A stretch of 64,000 bases of DNA from Mycobacterium spongiae (GCF_018278905.1 NZ_CP046600.1:2046001-2110000); one strand, 5' to 3'. Shown: positions 28,515 through 38,731, numbered from the stretch's first letter. Program-made: numbers and translations. The notes: a model not told the origin generated them from the letters alone.

Positions 28515-29126
28515 GTGAGTACTCCGAAAATAGGGGTCTTGGCGCTTCAGGGTGACGCCCGCGAGCACCTGGTGGCACTGCGTGAATCTGGGGCCGAGCC
28601 GATGACAGTGCGCCGTCGCGACGAGCTTGACGTGGTGGACGCGCTGGTCATTCCCGGTGGGGAATCTACGACCATGAGCCACCTGCTGCTCGACTTCGGC
28701 CTCCTGGAACCACTACGGGCACGGCTGGCCGACGGACTGCCGGCCTACGGCGCCTGCGCCGGCATGATTCTGCTGGCCACCGAGATCTTGGACGCCGGTG
28801 CCAACGGCCGCCGCGCGTTACCACTGCGTGCCATCGATATCACAGTGCGGCGCAATGCTTTTGGGCGTCAAGTCGACTCTTTCGAAGGCGATATCGCGTT
28901 CGTGGGGCTCGATGAGCCGGTGCACGGGGTTTTCATCCGCGCGCCATGGGTGGAGCGGGCCGGTCAAGGCGTGCAGGTGCTGGCCCGGGCCTCGGGTCAT
29001 ATCGTCGCGGTGCGTCAGGCCGGCGTCCTCGCGACGGCGTTTCACCCGGAGGTGACCGGGGACCGTCGCATCCACCGACTGTTCGTCGACATGGTGAGAG
29101 CCCGCCGGTTGTCGGGAGGCTCATAG
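28515..29126 (+). CDS. pdxT: Glutaminase subunit of PLP synthase, PdxT
   Basis: 203 residues, class I glutamine amidotransferase giving ammonia to PdxS. Oxyanion strand [10 protein letters not shown], nucleophile Cys in [12 protein letters not shown], and the His-Glu pair in [15 protein letters not shown] start, 22 bases after tesB2. Ortholog of Rv2604c. Confidence 0.96.
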   Translation: MSTPKIGVLALQGDAREHLVALRESGAEPMTVRRRDELDVVDALVIPGGESTTMSHLLLDFGLLEPLRARLADGLPAYGACAGMILLATEILDAGANGRRALPLRAIDITVRRNAFGRQVDSFEGDIAFVGLDEPVHGVFIRAPWVERAGQGVQVLARASGHIVAVRQAGVLATAFHPEVTGDRRIHRLFVDMVRARRLSGGS

Positions 29127-29245
29127 CCGCCCGCAACCGACGTGGCGCTCCGCGATCGCCAGCGCGGTGACATGCCGGTCCAAGCGCATGGCCTCCACGT
29201 AGACTCGTCTGGCGAACAAGGAACAGAATGAGGTAAATCACTGCG

Positions 29246-30001
29246 ATGAGCGGCCATTCCAAGTGGGCCACCACCAAGCACAAGAAGGCCGTCATCGACG
29301 CCCGCCGCGGCAAGATGTTCGCCCGGCTGATCAAGAACATCGAGGTTGCGGCGCGTGTTGGTGGCGGTGACCCCGGGGGCAACCCGACGCTCTACGACGC
29401 TATCCAGAAGGCGAAGAAGAGTTCGGTTCCCAACGAGAACATCGAACGAGCCCGCAAGCGCGGTGCCGGCGAGGAGGCGGGCGGCGCCGACTGGCAGACC
29501 ATCACGTATGAGGGCTACGCGCCCAACGGTGTGGCGGTGCTGATCGAGTGTCTGACCGACAATCGCAATCGTGCTGCCAGCGAGGTGCGAGTGGCGATGA
29601 ACCGCAATGGCGGCGCCATGGCGGATCCGGGGTCGGTGTCGTACCTGTTTTCCCGCAAGGGCGTGGTGACCTTGGAAAAGAACGGTCTCACCGAAGACGA
29701 CGTGCTCACGGCGGTGTTGGAAGCCGGTGCCGAGGACGTCAACGATCTTGGAGACAGTTTCGAGGTCATCTCCGAGCCAAGTGAACTCGTCGCGGTGCGC
29801 AGTGCGCTGCAAGATGCCGGCATCGACTACGAATCGGCCGAAGCCGGATTCCAGGCGTCGGTGAGCGTGCCGGTCGACGTGGATGGCGCGCGCAAGGTGT
29901 TCAAGCTCGTCGACGCGCTCGAGGAAAGCGACGATGTGCAGAACGTGTGGACCAACGTCGAGGTGTCCGACGAGGTCCTCGGGGTTCTCGACGACGAGTG
30001 A
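29246..30001 (+). CDS. YebC/TACO1 family protein, Rv2603c-like
   Basis: 251 residues, the same length as recalled for Rv2603c. Starts [20 protein letters not shown], the hallmark of the family, then [12 protein letters not shown] and [19 protein letters not shown]. Members act as transcription factors or as ribosome-associated factors that relieve proline stalling. GAGG precedes the ATG, and a possible -10 hexamer TAGACT lies at 29200-29205 in the 119-base gap after pdxT. In many bacteria yebC sits directly before ruvC; here the ruv genes lie 9.5 kb further on, with other genes between. Confidence 0.95.
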   Translation: MSGHSKWATTKHKKAVIDARRGKMFARLIKNIEVAARVGGGDPGGNPTLYDAIQKAKKSSVPNENIERARKRGAGEEAGGADWQTITYEGYAPNGVAVLIECLTDNRNRAASEVRVAMNRNGGAMADPGSVSYLFSRKGVVTLEKNGLTEDDVLTAVLEAGAEDVNDLGDSFEVISEPSELVAVRSALQDAGIDYESAEAGFQASVSVPVDVDGARKVFKLVDALEESDDVQNVWTNVEVSDEVLGVLDDE

Positions 30002-30009
30002 GGGGTAAC

Positions 30010-30696
30010 TCACCACCGAAGCGCGCTGTAGTGCATGACGGCGTCGACGATCAGTCCCGCTCCGACAACCAGGAAAATGATCCGCACCGTGATCGGACCG
30101 TAGCGGGTCAAAACGCGCACGATCCTGCGCTGGATTCGATTGGCTCGTGCGGTTCGTCGAGTCGCCAATGCAAGCAGGAGCAGCAGCAACCACACTGTGA
30201 TAGCGCAGTAGGCGATGACGATCAGCGGCCATATCGCCGGTCGTGGATGCAGCGCCGAGAGCATGCCAAGCATGGTGAGGAATGGCACCCCCGTTGTCGC
30301 TTGACCGAGACCGACTGCTAGTCCAACGAATCCGAGCAACCACGGGCGTTGCCGCGGCGCCGCCATCGCCCAGCCGGGCGCCGACGATTGGGCGGTCAAC
30401 GGAAAATAGGCGACACTGATGAGCACGACTCCTACTAGCAGCTCGCCCCAATAGCGAATTGTCGGTGTAATTCTGAAGTCAACGAAATCGGTCAAGAAAT
30501 GCAGACCCAACACGGTCAGCAAGCCAATAGTGCTCATGACCGTGAACACACCGGCGATGAAGCTCAAGGCGCCAGGAAGCGGTGATCTTCGGTTCAACCG
30601 GCTGTCGTAAATGACCGCCGAAACCACGCCTACGTTGAGCAGATTGAGCGAGTCGAGGAACGCCAGCCCAGCAAGCAGCAGCAACAGAGGGCCCAT
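30010..30696 (-). CDS. GAP-family (Sap/LysE-like) membrane protein
   Basis: 228 residues with six hydrophobic helices, including LLLLLAGLAFLDSLNLLNVG, LSFIAGVFTVMSTIGLLTVL, a third around YWGELLVGVVLISVAYF, LLGFVGLAVGLGQATTGVPF, IVIAYCAITVWLLLLLLALA and a last one near RIIFLVVGAGLIVDAV. The pattern fits the mycobacterial GAP/Sap proteins, which help move glycolipids to the surface. It sits next to the PucR regulators, and the substrate is unknown. In M. tuberculosis this position after Rv2603c holds VapBC41 (recalled), so this gene belongs to a lineage-specific insert. Confidence 0.75.
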   Translation of the reverse strand: MGPLLLLLAGLAFLDSLNLLNVGVVSAVIYDSRLNRRSPLPGALSFIAGVFTVMSTIGLLTVLGLHFLTDFVDFRITPTIRYWGELLVGVVLISVAYFPLTAQSSAPGWAMAAPRQRPWLLGFVGLAVGLGQATTGVPFLTMLGMLSALHPRPAIWPLIVIAYCAITVWLLLLLLALATRRTARANRIQRRIVRVLTRYGPITVRIIFLVVGAGLIVDAVMHYSALRW

Positions 30697-30782
30697 GAGC
30701 AGCGGCTACCGGACGCAGCCCGTGTTGCCGACAGGTCCGGGCGGGCAGCCATGCCTCACGCGCTCATGTGCTGGCACCAGCC

Positions 30783-32081
30783 TCAGCGCGATCCCGTCGG
30801 CGCCACGCCAGGTTGCTGCTCGGTGCGTTTTTTCCCGTAGTCCTCGGCGTGATCGCCGCGCCATTGGAGAACTTCGAGCGCTATACCGACATGCAAGGTG
30901 GTTTCGTCGAGAGGACGGGGGAGGAGTTTTTGCGCTGCCTCGACCCGGTGCAGCAACGTGTTTCGATGGATGTAGAGGACTTTCGCCGCACGTGAGGCGT
31001 TGCACTGCTGGCGGATGAAGGCCAGCAGAGTGGCATGCAGCTCGCGGCTGGCCGACTCGAAGTCGCCAAGAGTGTTCGCGATAAATTTGTCGGTGCTTGC
31101 CAGGTCGTGAGTAAGCAACGCGACCATCTCGATAGCGCCGAACAACGCAACTCGTTGGGTTGACCTCATCCGAGCCAACGTTCGTTGCGTGGTGAGCGCA
31201 TCAAAGTGGCTGGTGCGGAACCCGTCCATTCCCGGTGCGGTAGTTCCGATCGCGGCGCGCGCACCGGGAGCGTTGCTGAGCGCATGGCGGACGTTGGTGA
31301 TATCGAAGCCGGCTGCGTCCTGAGACCACAGCCAGCGGGTCGCCGCGTCCGGGACCACCGTCAACGCCAGCGGTGACCCTGCTGTACTGACGACCGCTTC
31401 TGCGGCGCGGTCCAGTTCGTTGTGGTAGTCGTCGGGCTCGTCGCTCCAGATGATCATGGCGGTATGCGATCCGTCGAGCGGATAGCCCAATTTGGCTTCG
31501 GCCTGCTCACTGTTGAACGGAGCGCCATCGAGGATGTTTTCCACGATTCTGTGGCGCTGAGCATGGATATCGCGGGTCAGCTGATCGCGTTCTTGCTGCA
31601 TCTGTGCCGCCAGGCCGGCAAGTGTGGCGTCCACGAATTCATTGGCCGACCGGACCGGCCCGTCAAGGAGCTCGCGCAGCTCGGCGGGATCGGAGGTAAG
31701 TCCGAACACGATTTCGGTCCACCGCCGCAGGGCCACGTTGTGTCCGATCCGGTAGACCTCGAGTGCTACCGAGTCCACACCGCGGCGAACGAGCTCTCGG
31801 GCCATGCGTACTTGTTCGGCGCCGAGGTTCGGTGGTACGGACGCCCCGGGTTCGCGCAGATTGGCAGCGGCGAAGTGAATGAGATTGGTGCGGTTGGAAC
31901 GGCTGATGATCGCCGCCAGTGCGGGGTCTTCTCCGATGGACGGATAGGCGGCCAGCGTGGCCTGGTCGAACGCGTCGAGCCAGTCCTGGCTGGGGTGGAG
32001 GGCGATCCAGGCTGCTTCGCGGATGAGCTCGCGTACCCGCGGTGAGGGCTCTAGCCGTACCACAGGCTGATAGTAGGCCAT
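30783..32081 (-). CDS. PucR-type transcriptional regulator, copy 1 of 4
   Basis: 432 residues. N-terminal helical sensor-like region beginning SPRVRELIREAAWIAL, central degenerate GGDEF-like domain (about 165-300), and a C-terminal PucR helix-turn-helix, CNASRAAKVLYIHRNTLLHR, around residue 370-395. Relatives in M. tuberculosis include Rv2370c and Rv1194c. The ATG lies 5 bases behind a GCACCTGTGCAC motif that also precedes copy 2. It is followed by the GAP gene on the same strand after 86 bases. The signal and targets are unknown. Confidence 0.85.
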   Translation of the reverse strand: MAYYQPVVRLEPSPRVRELIREAAWIALHPSQDWLDAFDQATLAAYPSIGEDPALAAIISRSNRTNLIHFAAANLREPGASVPPNLGAEQVRMARELVRRGVDSVALEVYRIGHNVALRRWTEIVFGLTSDPAELRELLDGPVRSANEFVDATLAGLAAQMQQERDQLTRDIHAQRHRIVENILDGAPFNSEQAEAKLGYPLDGSHTAMIIWSDEPDDYHNELDRAAEAVVSTAGSPLALTVVPDAATRWLWSQDAAGFDITNVRHALSNAPGARAAIGTTAPGMDGFRTSHFDALTTQRTLARMRSTQRVALFGAIEMVALLTHDLASTDKFIANTLGDFESASRELHATLLAFIRQQCNASRAAKVLYIHRNTLLHRVEAAQKLLPRPLDETTLHVGIALEVLQWRGDHAEDYGKKRTEQQPGVAPTGSR

Positions 32082-32085
32082 GTGT

Positions 32086-32097
32086 GCACCTGTGCAC
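32086..32097. promoter_or_regulatory. GCACCTGTGCAC motif before PucR copy 1
   Basis: The 12-base sequence GCACCTGTGCAC lies 5 bases upstream of the copy-1 ATG and recurs exactly 15 bases upstream of the copy-2 start (33492-33503). The GTGCAC half-sites suggest a dimer site used for autoregulation by one of these paralogs. The rest of the 139-base gap to copy 2 shows nothing. Confidence 0.5.
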
Positions 32098-32220
32098 CGG
32101 GCGATTGCGTCGGCCGCGCGACAACGACAGATGTATCCAGGCCTTAGCGCGCCGTACTCAGCGTGGATGCTCGACAGGGTCGCTGACTCGGTACCCGGTG
32201 TGCCGGGTGTCGTGGTGGCC

Positions 32221-33477
32221 CTAATCAGCGCGCGGTTCGTCCGAATTCCCGGAATGCGAGGTCTCCTGGGCGCGCCAGCGCAGGGCTTCCAGTGCGACGG
32301 CGACCCGAATGGTGGTCTCCGCTAGCGGTCGGGGCAGGAGTCGTTGCGCCGTCTCGAGTCGGTTTGTCAGGGTGTTTCGGTGGATGAATAGGCGGTTTGC
32401 GGCCTGCGAGGTATTGCACTGTTCATTGATGAAGGTCAGCACCGTGTTGTGGAGTTCTGGGCCGGCATCTTCGAAAGCTCCCAGAGTGCTTTCGATGAAG
32501 TTATCCGCACCGTCGGGGTTCTCGGTAAGTAGCGCGATCATCTCGATATCCGAATAGCTCGCCACGCGTTCGGACCGTAGCGACTGGCTGAGTATTCGCT
32601 GAGTTGCCAATGCTTCGAGGTGACTGCGCCGAAACCCTTCGAGACCGTCAGCGGTGGACCCGATCGCGACACGCACGTGCGGGGCGTTGGCGAGCGTGCC
32701 GTGAATTCGGTCGGTGTCCAACGCGCGGATTCCTTTGACCCACACCCAGCGAGTCGGGGCACTCGCGACCACGATGAGCGGATCGCGCCGTCCAACGGCG
32801 TCGCCGAATGCCGATGCTGCTTCATCAAGGCAGCTGGGGTCGTCGTCGGGCCGGTCGCTCCAGATGACCGCAGCGGTATGGGGTCGGTTGAGCCGGTAGC
32901 CCAGCCGGGCCTCGGCGCTGTCAAGGCTGACCGGACCGCCGTCCAGCAGATGTTCCACGAGTTTGCGTCGCTCGGCTTGGATGTTTCGGGTCAGCTCGTC
33001 GTATTCCGACCGCATCTTCGCGTCGATGCCAGCAAGCGTCGAGTCGATGAAGTCTTTGGCCAAGCGAAATGACACATCAAGAAGCTCGCGTAGTTCCTGG
33101 GGGTTGGAGCTGAGCCCGAACGCGATGTCGTTCCAGCGCTGCCAGGCCACATTGTGTCCGGTGCGGTAGATGTCGAGCGTCGACACGTCGTGGCCAAGAC
33201 GCACGAGATCCCGGGCCATGCGCAGCGTCTCGGGGCTGAGATTCGGCGCCACCGGATCGCCGGGATTGCGCAGGTTGGCGGCGGCAAAGTGGCGCAAGTT
33301 GGCGCGATTGGCGCGGCTGACAATCGTTGCCAGAGCCGGGTCATCCGCGATGTCCGGGTTGGCGGCGACGGTCGCGCGGTCCAATTCGTCGAGCCATTCC
33401 TCATTGGACTCCAGGGCGGCGCGGGCCGCCGCACGGATCAGCTCCCGCACCCGCTGGGACGGCGCCTTGGGTGCCAC
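32221..33477 (-). CDS. PucR-type transcriptional regulator, copy 2 of 4
   Basis: 418 residues from GTG 33477 (VAPKAPSQRVRELIRAAARA). Same three-part plan as copy 1; C-terminal HTH CNTSQAANRLFIHRNTLTNR. A frame runs to 33564, but the start at 33477 aligns with the other copies and leaves the shared GCACCTGTGCAC motif and a palindrome outside the gene. The central domain keeps DRPDDDPSCLDEAASAF and VASAPTRWVWV, aligned to the same places in the other three paralogs. Confidence 0.83.
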   Translation of the reverse strand: MAPKAPSQRVRELIRAAARAALESNEEWLDELDRATVAANPDIADDPALATIVSRANRANLRHFAAANLRNPGDPVAPNLSPETLRMARDLVRLGHDVSTLDIYRTGHNVAWQRWNDIAFGLSSNPQELRELLDVSFRLAKDFIDSTLAGIDAKMRSEYDELTRNIQAERRKLVEHLLDGGPVSLDSAEARLGYRLNRPHTAAVIWSDRPDDDPSCLDEAASAFGDAVGRRDPLIVVASAPTRWVWVKGIRALDTDRIHGTLANAPHVRVAIGSTADGLEGFRRSHLEALATQRILSQSLRSERVASYSDIEMIALLTENPDGADNFIESTLGAFEDAGPELHNTVLTFINEQCNTSQAANRLFIHRNTLTNRLETAQRLLPRPLAETTIRVAVALEALRWRAQETSHSGNSDEPRAD

Positions 33478-33491
33478 AGATCGATGGTAGA

Positions 33492-33512
33492 GCACCTGTG
33501 CACTTTGCACAG
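33492..33512. promoter_or_regulatory. CTGTGCACTTTGCACAG palindrome before PucR copy 2
   Basis: A perfect inverted repeat with 7-base arms (CTGTGCA, TGCACAG) separated by CTT at 33496-33512; its left arm belongs to the 12-base motif shared with copy 1 (33492-33503). It lies 19 bases upstream of the GTG start, where a repressor would block transcription or initiation. Confidence 0.6.
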
Positions 33513-33583
33513 CGCTATTGCGGCGGCTGGCGCTAGTGCATTGGGGCGGCCACCACCGGGGCACCCGTCCGGCATGCGAGCTT

Positions 33584-34864
33584 TCAGGGCTGCGCCGAGG
33601 GTGTCACCTCGCGGTCCTGCTGAGCAGACATTTTCACGGAATCACCGTTGCGGTGCTCGCGCCAGTGCAGGGCTTCGAGTGCGGCCGCAACGTGCACCGT
33701 GGTGCCCTCGAGGGGGCGGGGGAGAAGCCGCTGGGCCGCCTCGAGTCGGCGCATCAAGGTGTTGCGGTGCATGTACAGCAGGTTCGCGGTGCGAGCGGCG
33801 TTGCATTGCTGGTTGATGAAGGTCAACAGCGTGGTGTGCAAACTCGGGGCGGCCGACTCGAAGTCTCCCAGGGTGACTTCGATGAAGCGGTCTCGGGCCT
33901 GGGGGTATTCGGCTAGTACCGCGGCCAGCTTGAGGTCGGCGAAGGATGCGACCTGGAGGCAGGACCGCAGTCGGCTCATCGTGTATTGCGTGGTGCGTGC
34001 GTCGAGGTAGCTGCGTCGGAATCCGTCAATACCTGGCGCGGTGGTTCCAATGGCAATGCGTGCCGTCGGTGCGTTGTCGAGTGCCCGGCACAGTTTGTCG
34101 TTGTCGACCCCGGCCGCGCCACTGACCCAGACCCAGCGCGTCGTCGTGTCGGCGACGACGGTCAGGGACTGTGGGGATCCGACCGCGTGGTCGAACGCTT
34201 CGGCGGCTCGGTCGAGGTGGCTGGGGTCGCTGCTGGGCTGGTTGCTGAAGATGATGGCGGCCGTGTGCGGTGGAGCCAGCGGGTAGCCCAATTGCGTTTC
34301 GGTGTGCTCTCGCTGGGTGGGAGTACCGCTGAGGATGAGCTCGACGATCTTGCGGCGGTCGGCGTTGGCGCTGTGGGTGAGCTCGTTGCGTTCCAACTGC
34401 ATTTTCGCGGTCAGGGCGGCAATGCTGGCGTCGACGAAATCGGTGCTGGACCGAAACGCGACGTCGAGTACCTCTCGCAGGTCGTCCGGGTCGGGAACAT
34501 GCTGTGCAGCAACCTCGGTAAAGCGGTGCCATGACACGGTTTGCACGATGCGGTAGATGTCGCGCACCAAGGTGTCCTTCCCGCGCCGCTGTAGTTCCCT
34601 GGCCATCCGCAGCGTCTCTACGCCCTGATAGGGGGGCACCGGGGCGCCAGGGTCGCGCAATTTGCTGACGCCGAAGTGAACCAAGAAAGCACGGATGGCC
34701 TGTTTGACAACGTCGGCGAGGGCGAGTTCGTCGGCGAGTGACGGGTCGGCGGCCAATACGGCACGGTCGAGATTGTCGAGCCATTCGTGACCGGGGTTGA
34801 GTGCCACCCAGCCGCTCTCGCGAAGCAGCTCACATATTCGCGCAGAGGGCCTTTGCCACATCAT
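33584..34864 (-). CDS. PucR-type transcriptional regulator, copy 3 of 4
   Basis: 426 residues, the most divergent of the three adjacent copies (MMWQRPSARICELLRESGWV). Central domain with DTTTRWVWV; C-terminal HTH CNAARTANLLYMHRNTLMRR. It lacks the GTGCAC motif of copies 1 and 2; instead the 117 bases before it contain an unusually A/T-rich patch (34869-34895, around GATATTAATACATATTTACA). That separates its regulation from the others. All three copies are on the minus strand with gaps of about 100-140 bases. Confidence 0.83.
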   Translation of the reverse strand: MMWQRPSARICELLRESGWVALNPGHEWLDNLDRAVLAADPSLADELALADVVKQAIRAFLVHFGVSKLRDPGAPVPPYQGVETLRMARELQRRGKDTLVRDIYRIVQTVSWHRFTEVAAQHVPDPDDLREVLDVAFRSSTDFVDASIAALTAKMQLERNELTHSANADRRKIVELILSGTPTQREHTETQLGYPLAPPHTAAIIFSNQPSSDPSHLDRAAEAFDHAVGSPQSLTVVADTTTRWVWVSGAAGVDNDKLCRALDNAPTARIAIGTTAPGIDGFRRSYLDARTTQYTMSRLRSCLQVASFADLKLAAVLAEYPQARDRFIEVTLGDFESAAPSLHTTLLTFINQQCNAARTANLLYMHRNTLMRRLEAAQRLLPRPLEGTTVHVAAALEALHWREHRNGDSVKMSAQQDREVTPSAQP

Positions 34865-34981
34865 CGGGGAGATATTAATACATATTTACAATTCTCATCG
34901 GGGCATTATCAGTTTCGCTCACGGTGGAGGCGCCTTGTGTCCGGGGTCCTGCCGTGGCGGGTTCAAGGGCCGATGGTCGCC

Positions 34982-36595
34982 TCACCGATACCCGGTGCGC
35001 ATGTCCTCGACGATGCGGGGATGTTCCAGCGTCGAGGGCTCCAGTGCGCGGGGTCCGATGTCACCGGCAAACACGGTCGCGGCTTCTAGCACCTGCGGGT
35101 TCAGGAATCGCAGCGGCGGCGCGTCCGCAGGCATGACCGGCATGGGGGCCGCTTTCCCACGGCGCGCCAGCACGAAACCCCAGTCACCGAACGTGGGCAC
35201 ATGGACGTGATACGGCGTCACCGAGAACCCGGCGTCGGCGATGGTCGAGACAGTGCGCCAGAACGCCATCGGTGTGGAAAACGGGCTGCCGGCCTGCACC
35301 ACCATGAGCCCGTCGGCTGCCAGCGCACGCGCGGCCAGGGCGTAGAACTCAGTGGAATACAGCCGACCAAGCACGAGCGTGTCCGGGTCGGGCAGGTCGA
35401 CGATGACAGCATCGAAACCACCGGAGGGGATCTGGGCGTGGCGTAGCCAGCCCATTGCGTCGTCGATAACGACGTGCACGCGGGGATTGTCCAGCGAGCC
35501 GCTGTTGGCGGTGCGCATGGTCGTGCGCGCCAATTCGATGACGGCGGAGTCGAGCTCGACCTGCACGATCGTGTCGATTCGGGGCGTGCGCAGCAGTTCG
35601 CGGGCTGCCAAGCCGTCGCCACCGCCCAAGATCAGCGCCGAGCGGGCGTCGTCGCGCAACGCGGGATAGACCAGGCTTTCGGTGTAGCGGTACTCGTCGC
35701 GGGTGGAGAACTGCAAGCCGCCGTCGAGGTAGAGCCGCAGGTCGTCGCCGCGGCGGGTGACAACGATTTCCTGATAGGCAGTGTGGCGGTAGGCGATGAT
35801 GGGGTCGTCGTAGAGCTGCTGGCGGCTGGTGGTCTCGATATCTCGGGACCGCACCAGCAGCGTGACCAGCAGCCCGAACGCCGCCAGCAGCACGCACAGC
35901 GCCGTGAGCAACTGGTGGGGCGAAACCACCGGCCGCAGCAAGAAAATGGCCACGATGGCTGCGGCCACCAGGTTCACCATCCCGGTCGCCGCGGCCCCCC
36001 GGATCATTCCCAGATGGGGCAGCAACACGAATGGCCAGGCCAGCCCGCCTACCAATGCGCCCAGATAGTCGGCCGCGTTGAGGTTGGCCAACGTGCGGCC
36101 ACTATCGGTCGCGCCAGCCACCCGACCGCGCTGCAACAGCGTCATCAGCAGCGGAACCTCGGCACCGACCAGGCCGCCGATCAGGGCCGTGCTCACGGCG
36201 AGCACCCAGGCTGAGCCATCCGCGGCATCCAGGAACGCGAACGCCACATAGAGCGCCGCCGCGGACACGCCGCCGATGATGCCCAGCGCCACCTCGACGG
36301 CGATGAACGTGATGGCCGCGTGGGCCAGCAGGGGCTTGATCGCCAGGGCGCCGGCCCCCAGTGCGGCAATGTACCCCGCGACGATCAGCGACGTGGCCAC
36401 GATGCCGCCACCGTTGAGGCTCGTCGACAGCGTCAGCAGCGCTAGTTCGTAGACGATGCCGCACGCCGCACATGCCGCGACGGCGGCCAGCAGCAGCGCC
36501 CGCCAGCGCCTCGGAGGCTCCGGGGACCGGCCCCCTCCGGGCGCCGGTGAGGGTGTCGACGCATGGTCGGTCGGCGCATGTTCGGTAGCGGTCAT
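34982..36595 (-). CDS. speE: Polytopic membrane spermidine synthase-like protein, Rv2601-like
   Basis: 537 residues. Seven hydrophobic helices occupy about 30-260 (for example [20 protein letters not shown] and [19 protein letters not shown]), followed by a soluble aminopropyltransferase-like Rossmann domain with [16 protein letters not shown], the acidic VQVELD after strand 2, and [21 protein letters not shown]. tuberculosis Rv2601 has the same design and is annotated speE. Whether it makes spermidine or modifies something at the membrane is not settled by the sequence. It shares a 4-base overlap with the DUF350 gene, forming one unit through DUF4178. Confidence 0.9.
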   Translation of the reverse strand: MTATEHAPTDHASTPSPAPGGGRSPEPPRRWRALLLAAVAACAACGIVYELALLTLSTSLNGGGIVATSLIVAGYIAALGAGALAIKPLLAHAAITFIAVEVALGIIGGVSAAALYVAFAFLDAADGSAWVLAVSTALIGGLVGAEVPLLMTLLQRGRVAGATDSGRTLANLNAADYLGALVGGLAWPFVLLPHLGMIRGAAATGMVNLVAAAIVAIFLLRPVVSPHQLLTALCVLLAAFGLLVTLLVRSRDIETTSRQQLYDDPIIAYRHTAYQEIVVTRRGDDLRLYLDGGLQFSTRDEYRYTESLVYPALRDDARSALILGGGDGLAARELLRTPRIDTIVQVELDSAVIELARTTMRTANSGSLDNPRVHVVIDDAMGWLRHAQIPSGGFDAVIVDLPDPDTLVLGRLYSTEFYALAARALAADGLMVVQAGSPFSTPMAFWRTVSTIADAGFSVTPYHVHVPTFGDWGFVLARRGKAAPMPVMPADAPPLRFLNPQVLEAATVFAGDIGPRALEPSTLEHPRIVEDMRTGYR

Positions 36596-37050
36596 GACAG
36601 CGCGGCGGCGATCACACCTCCCACCGACAGCAGCATCACCGCCGTGGCGAACGCGGCGGGATGCAGCTGCCTCGCCTCGATGTGATCACGAAAGCGACCC
36701 GGCACCGCGATCTCCAAAATGACCAGCGCCGTCCCTTGCAGGGCGACGCCGACAAACCCGTACACCGCAACCCCGAGCAGCCCTTCGCCCAGCTGGCTGG
36801 AGCTGGTGAAGATAGCGCTGATGATGACGATGGCGAGCGCGGCATACATGGCGCAGGCGAGCACGACCGCGTTGGGGCGCCGGTCGACGAACACCAGTTG
36901 CCGCAGATTTCCCGGGGTCAGCAGGTTGACCATCACGAAGCCGACCAGCAGGACAGCGAACGCGACCAGGAAGTACAAAACACTCGCGACCGCGCCGCGG
37001 ATGAGCGGATCAATGGTCAGGGTGCCGAACTCGACTCGGGCCTGGTTCAT
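36592..37050 (-). CDS. DUF350 membrane protein, Rv2600-like
   Basis: 152 residues with four hydrophobic helices ([78 protein letters not shown]): the two-helix DUF350 repeat in duplicate. The family regularly sits beside SpeE-like proteins. Stop/start overlap with speE indicates translational coupling. Molecular role unknown. Confidence 0.88.
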   Translation of the reverse strand: MNQARVEFGTLTIDPLIRGAVASVLYFLVAFAVLLVGFVMVNLLTPGNLRQLVFVDRRPNAVVLACAMYAALAIVIISAIFTSSSQLGEGLLGVAVYGFVGVALQGTALVILEIAVPGRFRDHIEARQLHPAAFATAVMLLSVGGVIAAALS

Positions 37051-37082
37051 GACTGTCTCCTTTGCGTGTGCGTCACCTGCGT

Positions 37083-37514
37083 CTACTTGCTGCCGCCCGG
37101 GCCGCCGGAGCTGCCACCGGAACCTCGCGACGGAGCTCCCGGGTAAAACCCAGGACCCAAGAAAATGAATGCGCCGTGGTTGTATCCGCCGCTAAGTTTC
37201 TCGACCCGGATGATGCACGGATAACCACCGTTGGGGCCGATGATCACGATCTTGCGTCGGAAGCGCAGGTACTCGCTGGTGCCATAGGACGCCCGCGCTG
37301 CGGGCTCCTCCTGCTTGGTGAGCGCGGCGACCACCTCCGCGCGCGATCCGCCGCAGAGGTAGTTCGTTCCGTTCACATCGCGAGATACCTCGCGATAGTT
37401 GGCCGCGATGTACGTGCCGATGTCCTTGCTCAGCAGGTTTATTCCAAAAATCAGCGCCACGGTGGCGGCGAGGGCAAGCGCGCCGGCAACAACAAACATG
37501 CGGTTGCGACTCAC
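37083..37514 (-). CDS. DUF4247 protein, Rv2599-like
   Basis: 143 residues from GTG 37514, the length recalled for Rv2599. One N-terminal helix ([20 protein letters not shown]) followed by an extracytoplasmic domain with two cysteines ([12 protein letters not shown] and [12 protein letters not shown]) that could form a disulfide, and a Gly/Ser tail ([13 protein letters not shown]). The start overlaps the stop of the upstream DUF2617 gene (GTGA). Likely anchored outside the membrane as part of the speE cluster. Confidence 0.85.
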   Translation of the reverse strand: MSRNRMFVVAGALALAATVALIFGINLLSKDIGTYIAANYREVSRDVNGTNYLCGGSRAEVVAALTKQEEPAARASYGTSEYLRFRRKIVIIGPNGGYPCIIRVEKLSGGYNHGAFIFLGPGFYPGAPSRGSGGSSGGPGGSK

Positions 37515-38005
37515 GGGTGCCACCGGCTCGTCGTGTGGACCACGGTCCCGCCACCGCCGGTCGGGTACAGGTGCCATGTGCGCCAGCGCCAGCCGGTCCC
37601 GTCGGGTTGGGCGGCAAGCGCGGTCAACGCGGCGTCATCGCCGGGGAACGTGCCGCCGAGCCAGCCGGGTTCGTGGTCGCACCGCTCGCGCAGATGGTGC
37701 GCCAGCCGCCGAAACGCCGCTTCGGTGCGTGCCTCGGTGTGAGATTCAAGGTGGTAGCCGGGCGCGTCGGTGCGTTCGGGCAGATCGCCGCCATGACTGC
37801 GCGCCGTACAGGAAACCTCCTCGGAGAAGTGGCCGTCGACGGCGACCACGTGCGAGGCGCCGAGGACTCCGAGAAACAGAGCGCTGCCGTTGGGGTGGCG
37901 CAGTCGATAACTGGCCAGCGGACGCGGCGTGGGCGCGTTGAGGGCGAGGCCGAGCACCGCTCCCGATATGTCCGCCGGAGCTACGGCGAGCTGATGAAGT
38001 GGCAC
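37511..38005 (-). CDS. DUF2617 protein, Rv2598-like
   Basis: 164 residues, matching the length recalled for Rv2598. Soluble, no signal peptide; conserved blocks LHQLAVAPADISGAVLGLAL, LFLGVLGASHVVA and WRWRTWHLYPTGGGGTVVHT. No enzyme motif. It overlaps the DUF4247 start and lies 10 bases after the DUF4178 gene, inside the speE unit. Confidence 0.85.
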   Translation of the reverse strand: MPLHQLAVAPADISGAVLGLALNAPTPRPLASYRLRHPNGSALFLGVLGASHVVAVDGHFSEEVSCTARSHGGDLPERTDAPGYHLESHTEARTEAAFRRLAHHLRERCDHEPGWLGGTFPGDDAALTALAAQPDGTGWRWRTWHLYPTGGGGTVVHTTSRWHP

Positions 38006-38015
38006 CGACGCGGTC

Positions 38016-38633
38016 CTATGCCGAGGCCGGGGGTGCGGGGTAGACCGTGAGCTCGCCGGCTAGCACGGACTTGCCGATCGATATCTCCCACGGCATGGTG
38101 GGCGCCCAACGTTCGAATCCAAGCAGTGCGGTCTCGTCGGCATTGGCGTAGTCGACGTAGTCCATGTCGCCGCCGGCGGGTAGGCCCGTGGTGCCTTCGG
38201 TGGTATATCCGGCGCGACCGCGTTCTGATTCCCGAAAAGTGACGCCGTCGATCACGTGCTCGCCGCCGGGCTGTATCGCAAGATCCGTGCGTTTGGTCCA
38301 CATCGCGAGTTCAAGGCGCCCCTCGTCCTCTTCGACGCTGAACCAGATCGGCTCGTCCCCGCCTTCCAGCAGATGCTCCCACCACACGAACGGGCCTTCG
38401 CGAAAGGTGACCGATCCACGAACGACGTAGTCGATCCCGCCGTAGCTGACAATCGCGCCGGGACCGAGTTGGCGCGGTCCGAACTGCGGCATCGCGTTGA
38501 AGGAGAGCGGATCCTGCCGCTGGCTTCGTCTGTCTGGTCTGTCCGAGGTTCTTGGCCGCCGGCTCGCCTTGATGAGAACAACGATGGCGGCGATGAAGAG
38601 CGCTATGGCGAGCATCACCAGCAGACTTCCCAT
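38016..38633 (-). CDS. DUF4178 membrane-anchored protein, Rv2597-like, copy A
   Basis: 205 residues. One N-terminal helix (MGSLLVMLAIALFIAAIVVL) and a cytoplasmic or external β-rich DUF4178 domain: LGPGAIVSYGGIDYVVRGSV, TFREGPFVWWEHLLEG, PIWFSVEEDEGRLELAMW, ending ISIGKSVLAGELTVYPAPPA. Length agrees with Rv2597. First or second gene of the speE unit, 98 bases after its own paralog; copies A and B are about two-thirds identical by eye. Confidence 0.87.
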   Translation of the reverse strand: MGSLLVMLAIALFIAAIVVLIKASRRPRTSDRPDRRSQRQDPLSFNAMPQFGPRQLGPGAIVSYGGIDYVVRGSVTFREGPFVWWEHLLEGGDEPIWFSVEEDEGRLELAMWTKRTDLAIQPGGEHVIDGVTFRESERGRAGYTTEGTTGLPAGGDMDYVDYANADETALLGFERWAPTMPWEISIGKSVLAGELTVYPAPPASA

Positions 38634-38731
38634 GCGTACCTTTCCGTACCGCGCACGGCATAGAGATGGCGCGGTTTAACGTAACAGCTTTCGGGGGACC
38701 GCTGTCACGACGGTGGTCGGAGTCTGGGGTC

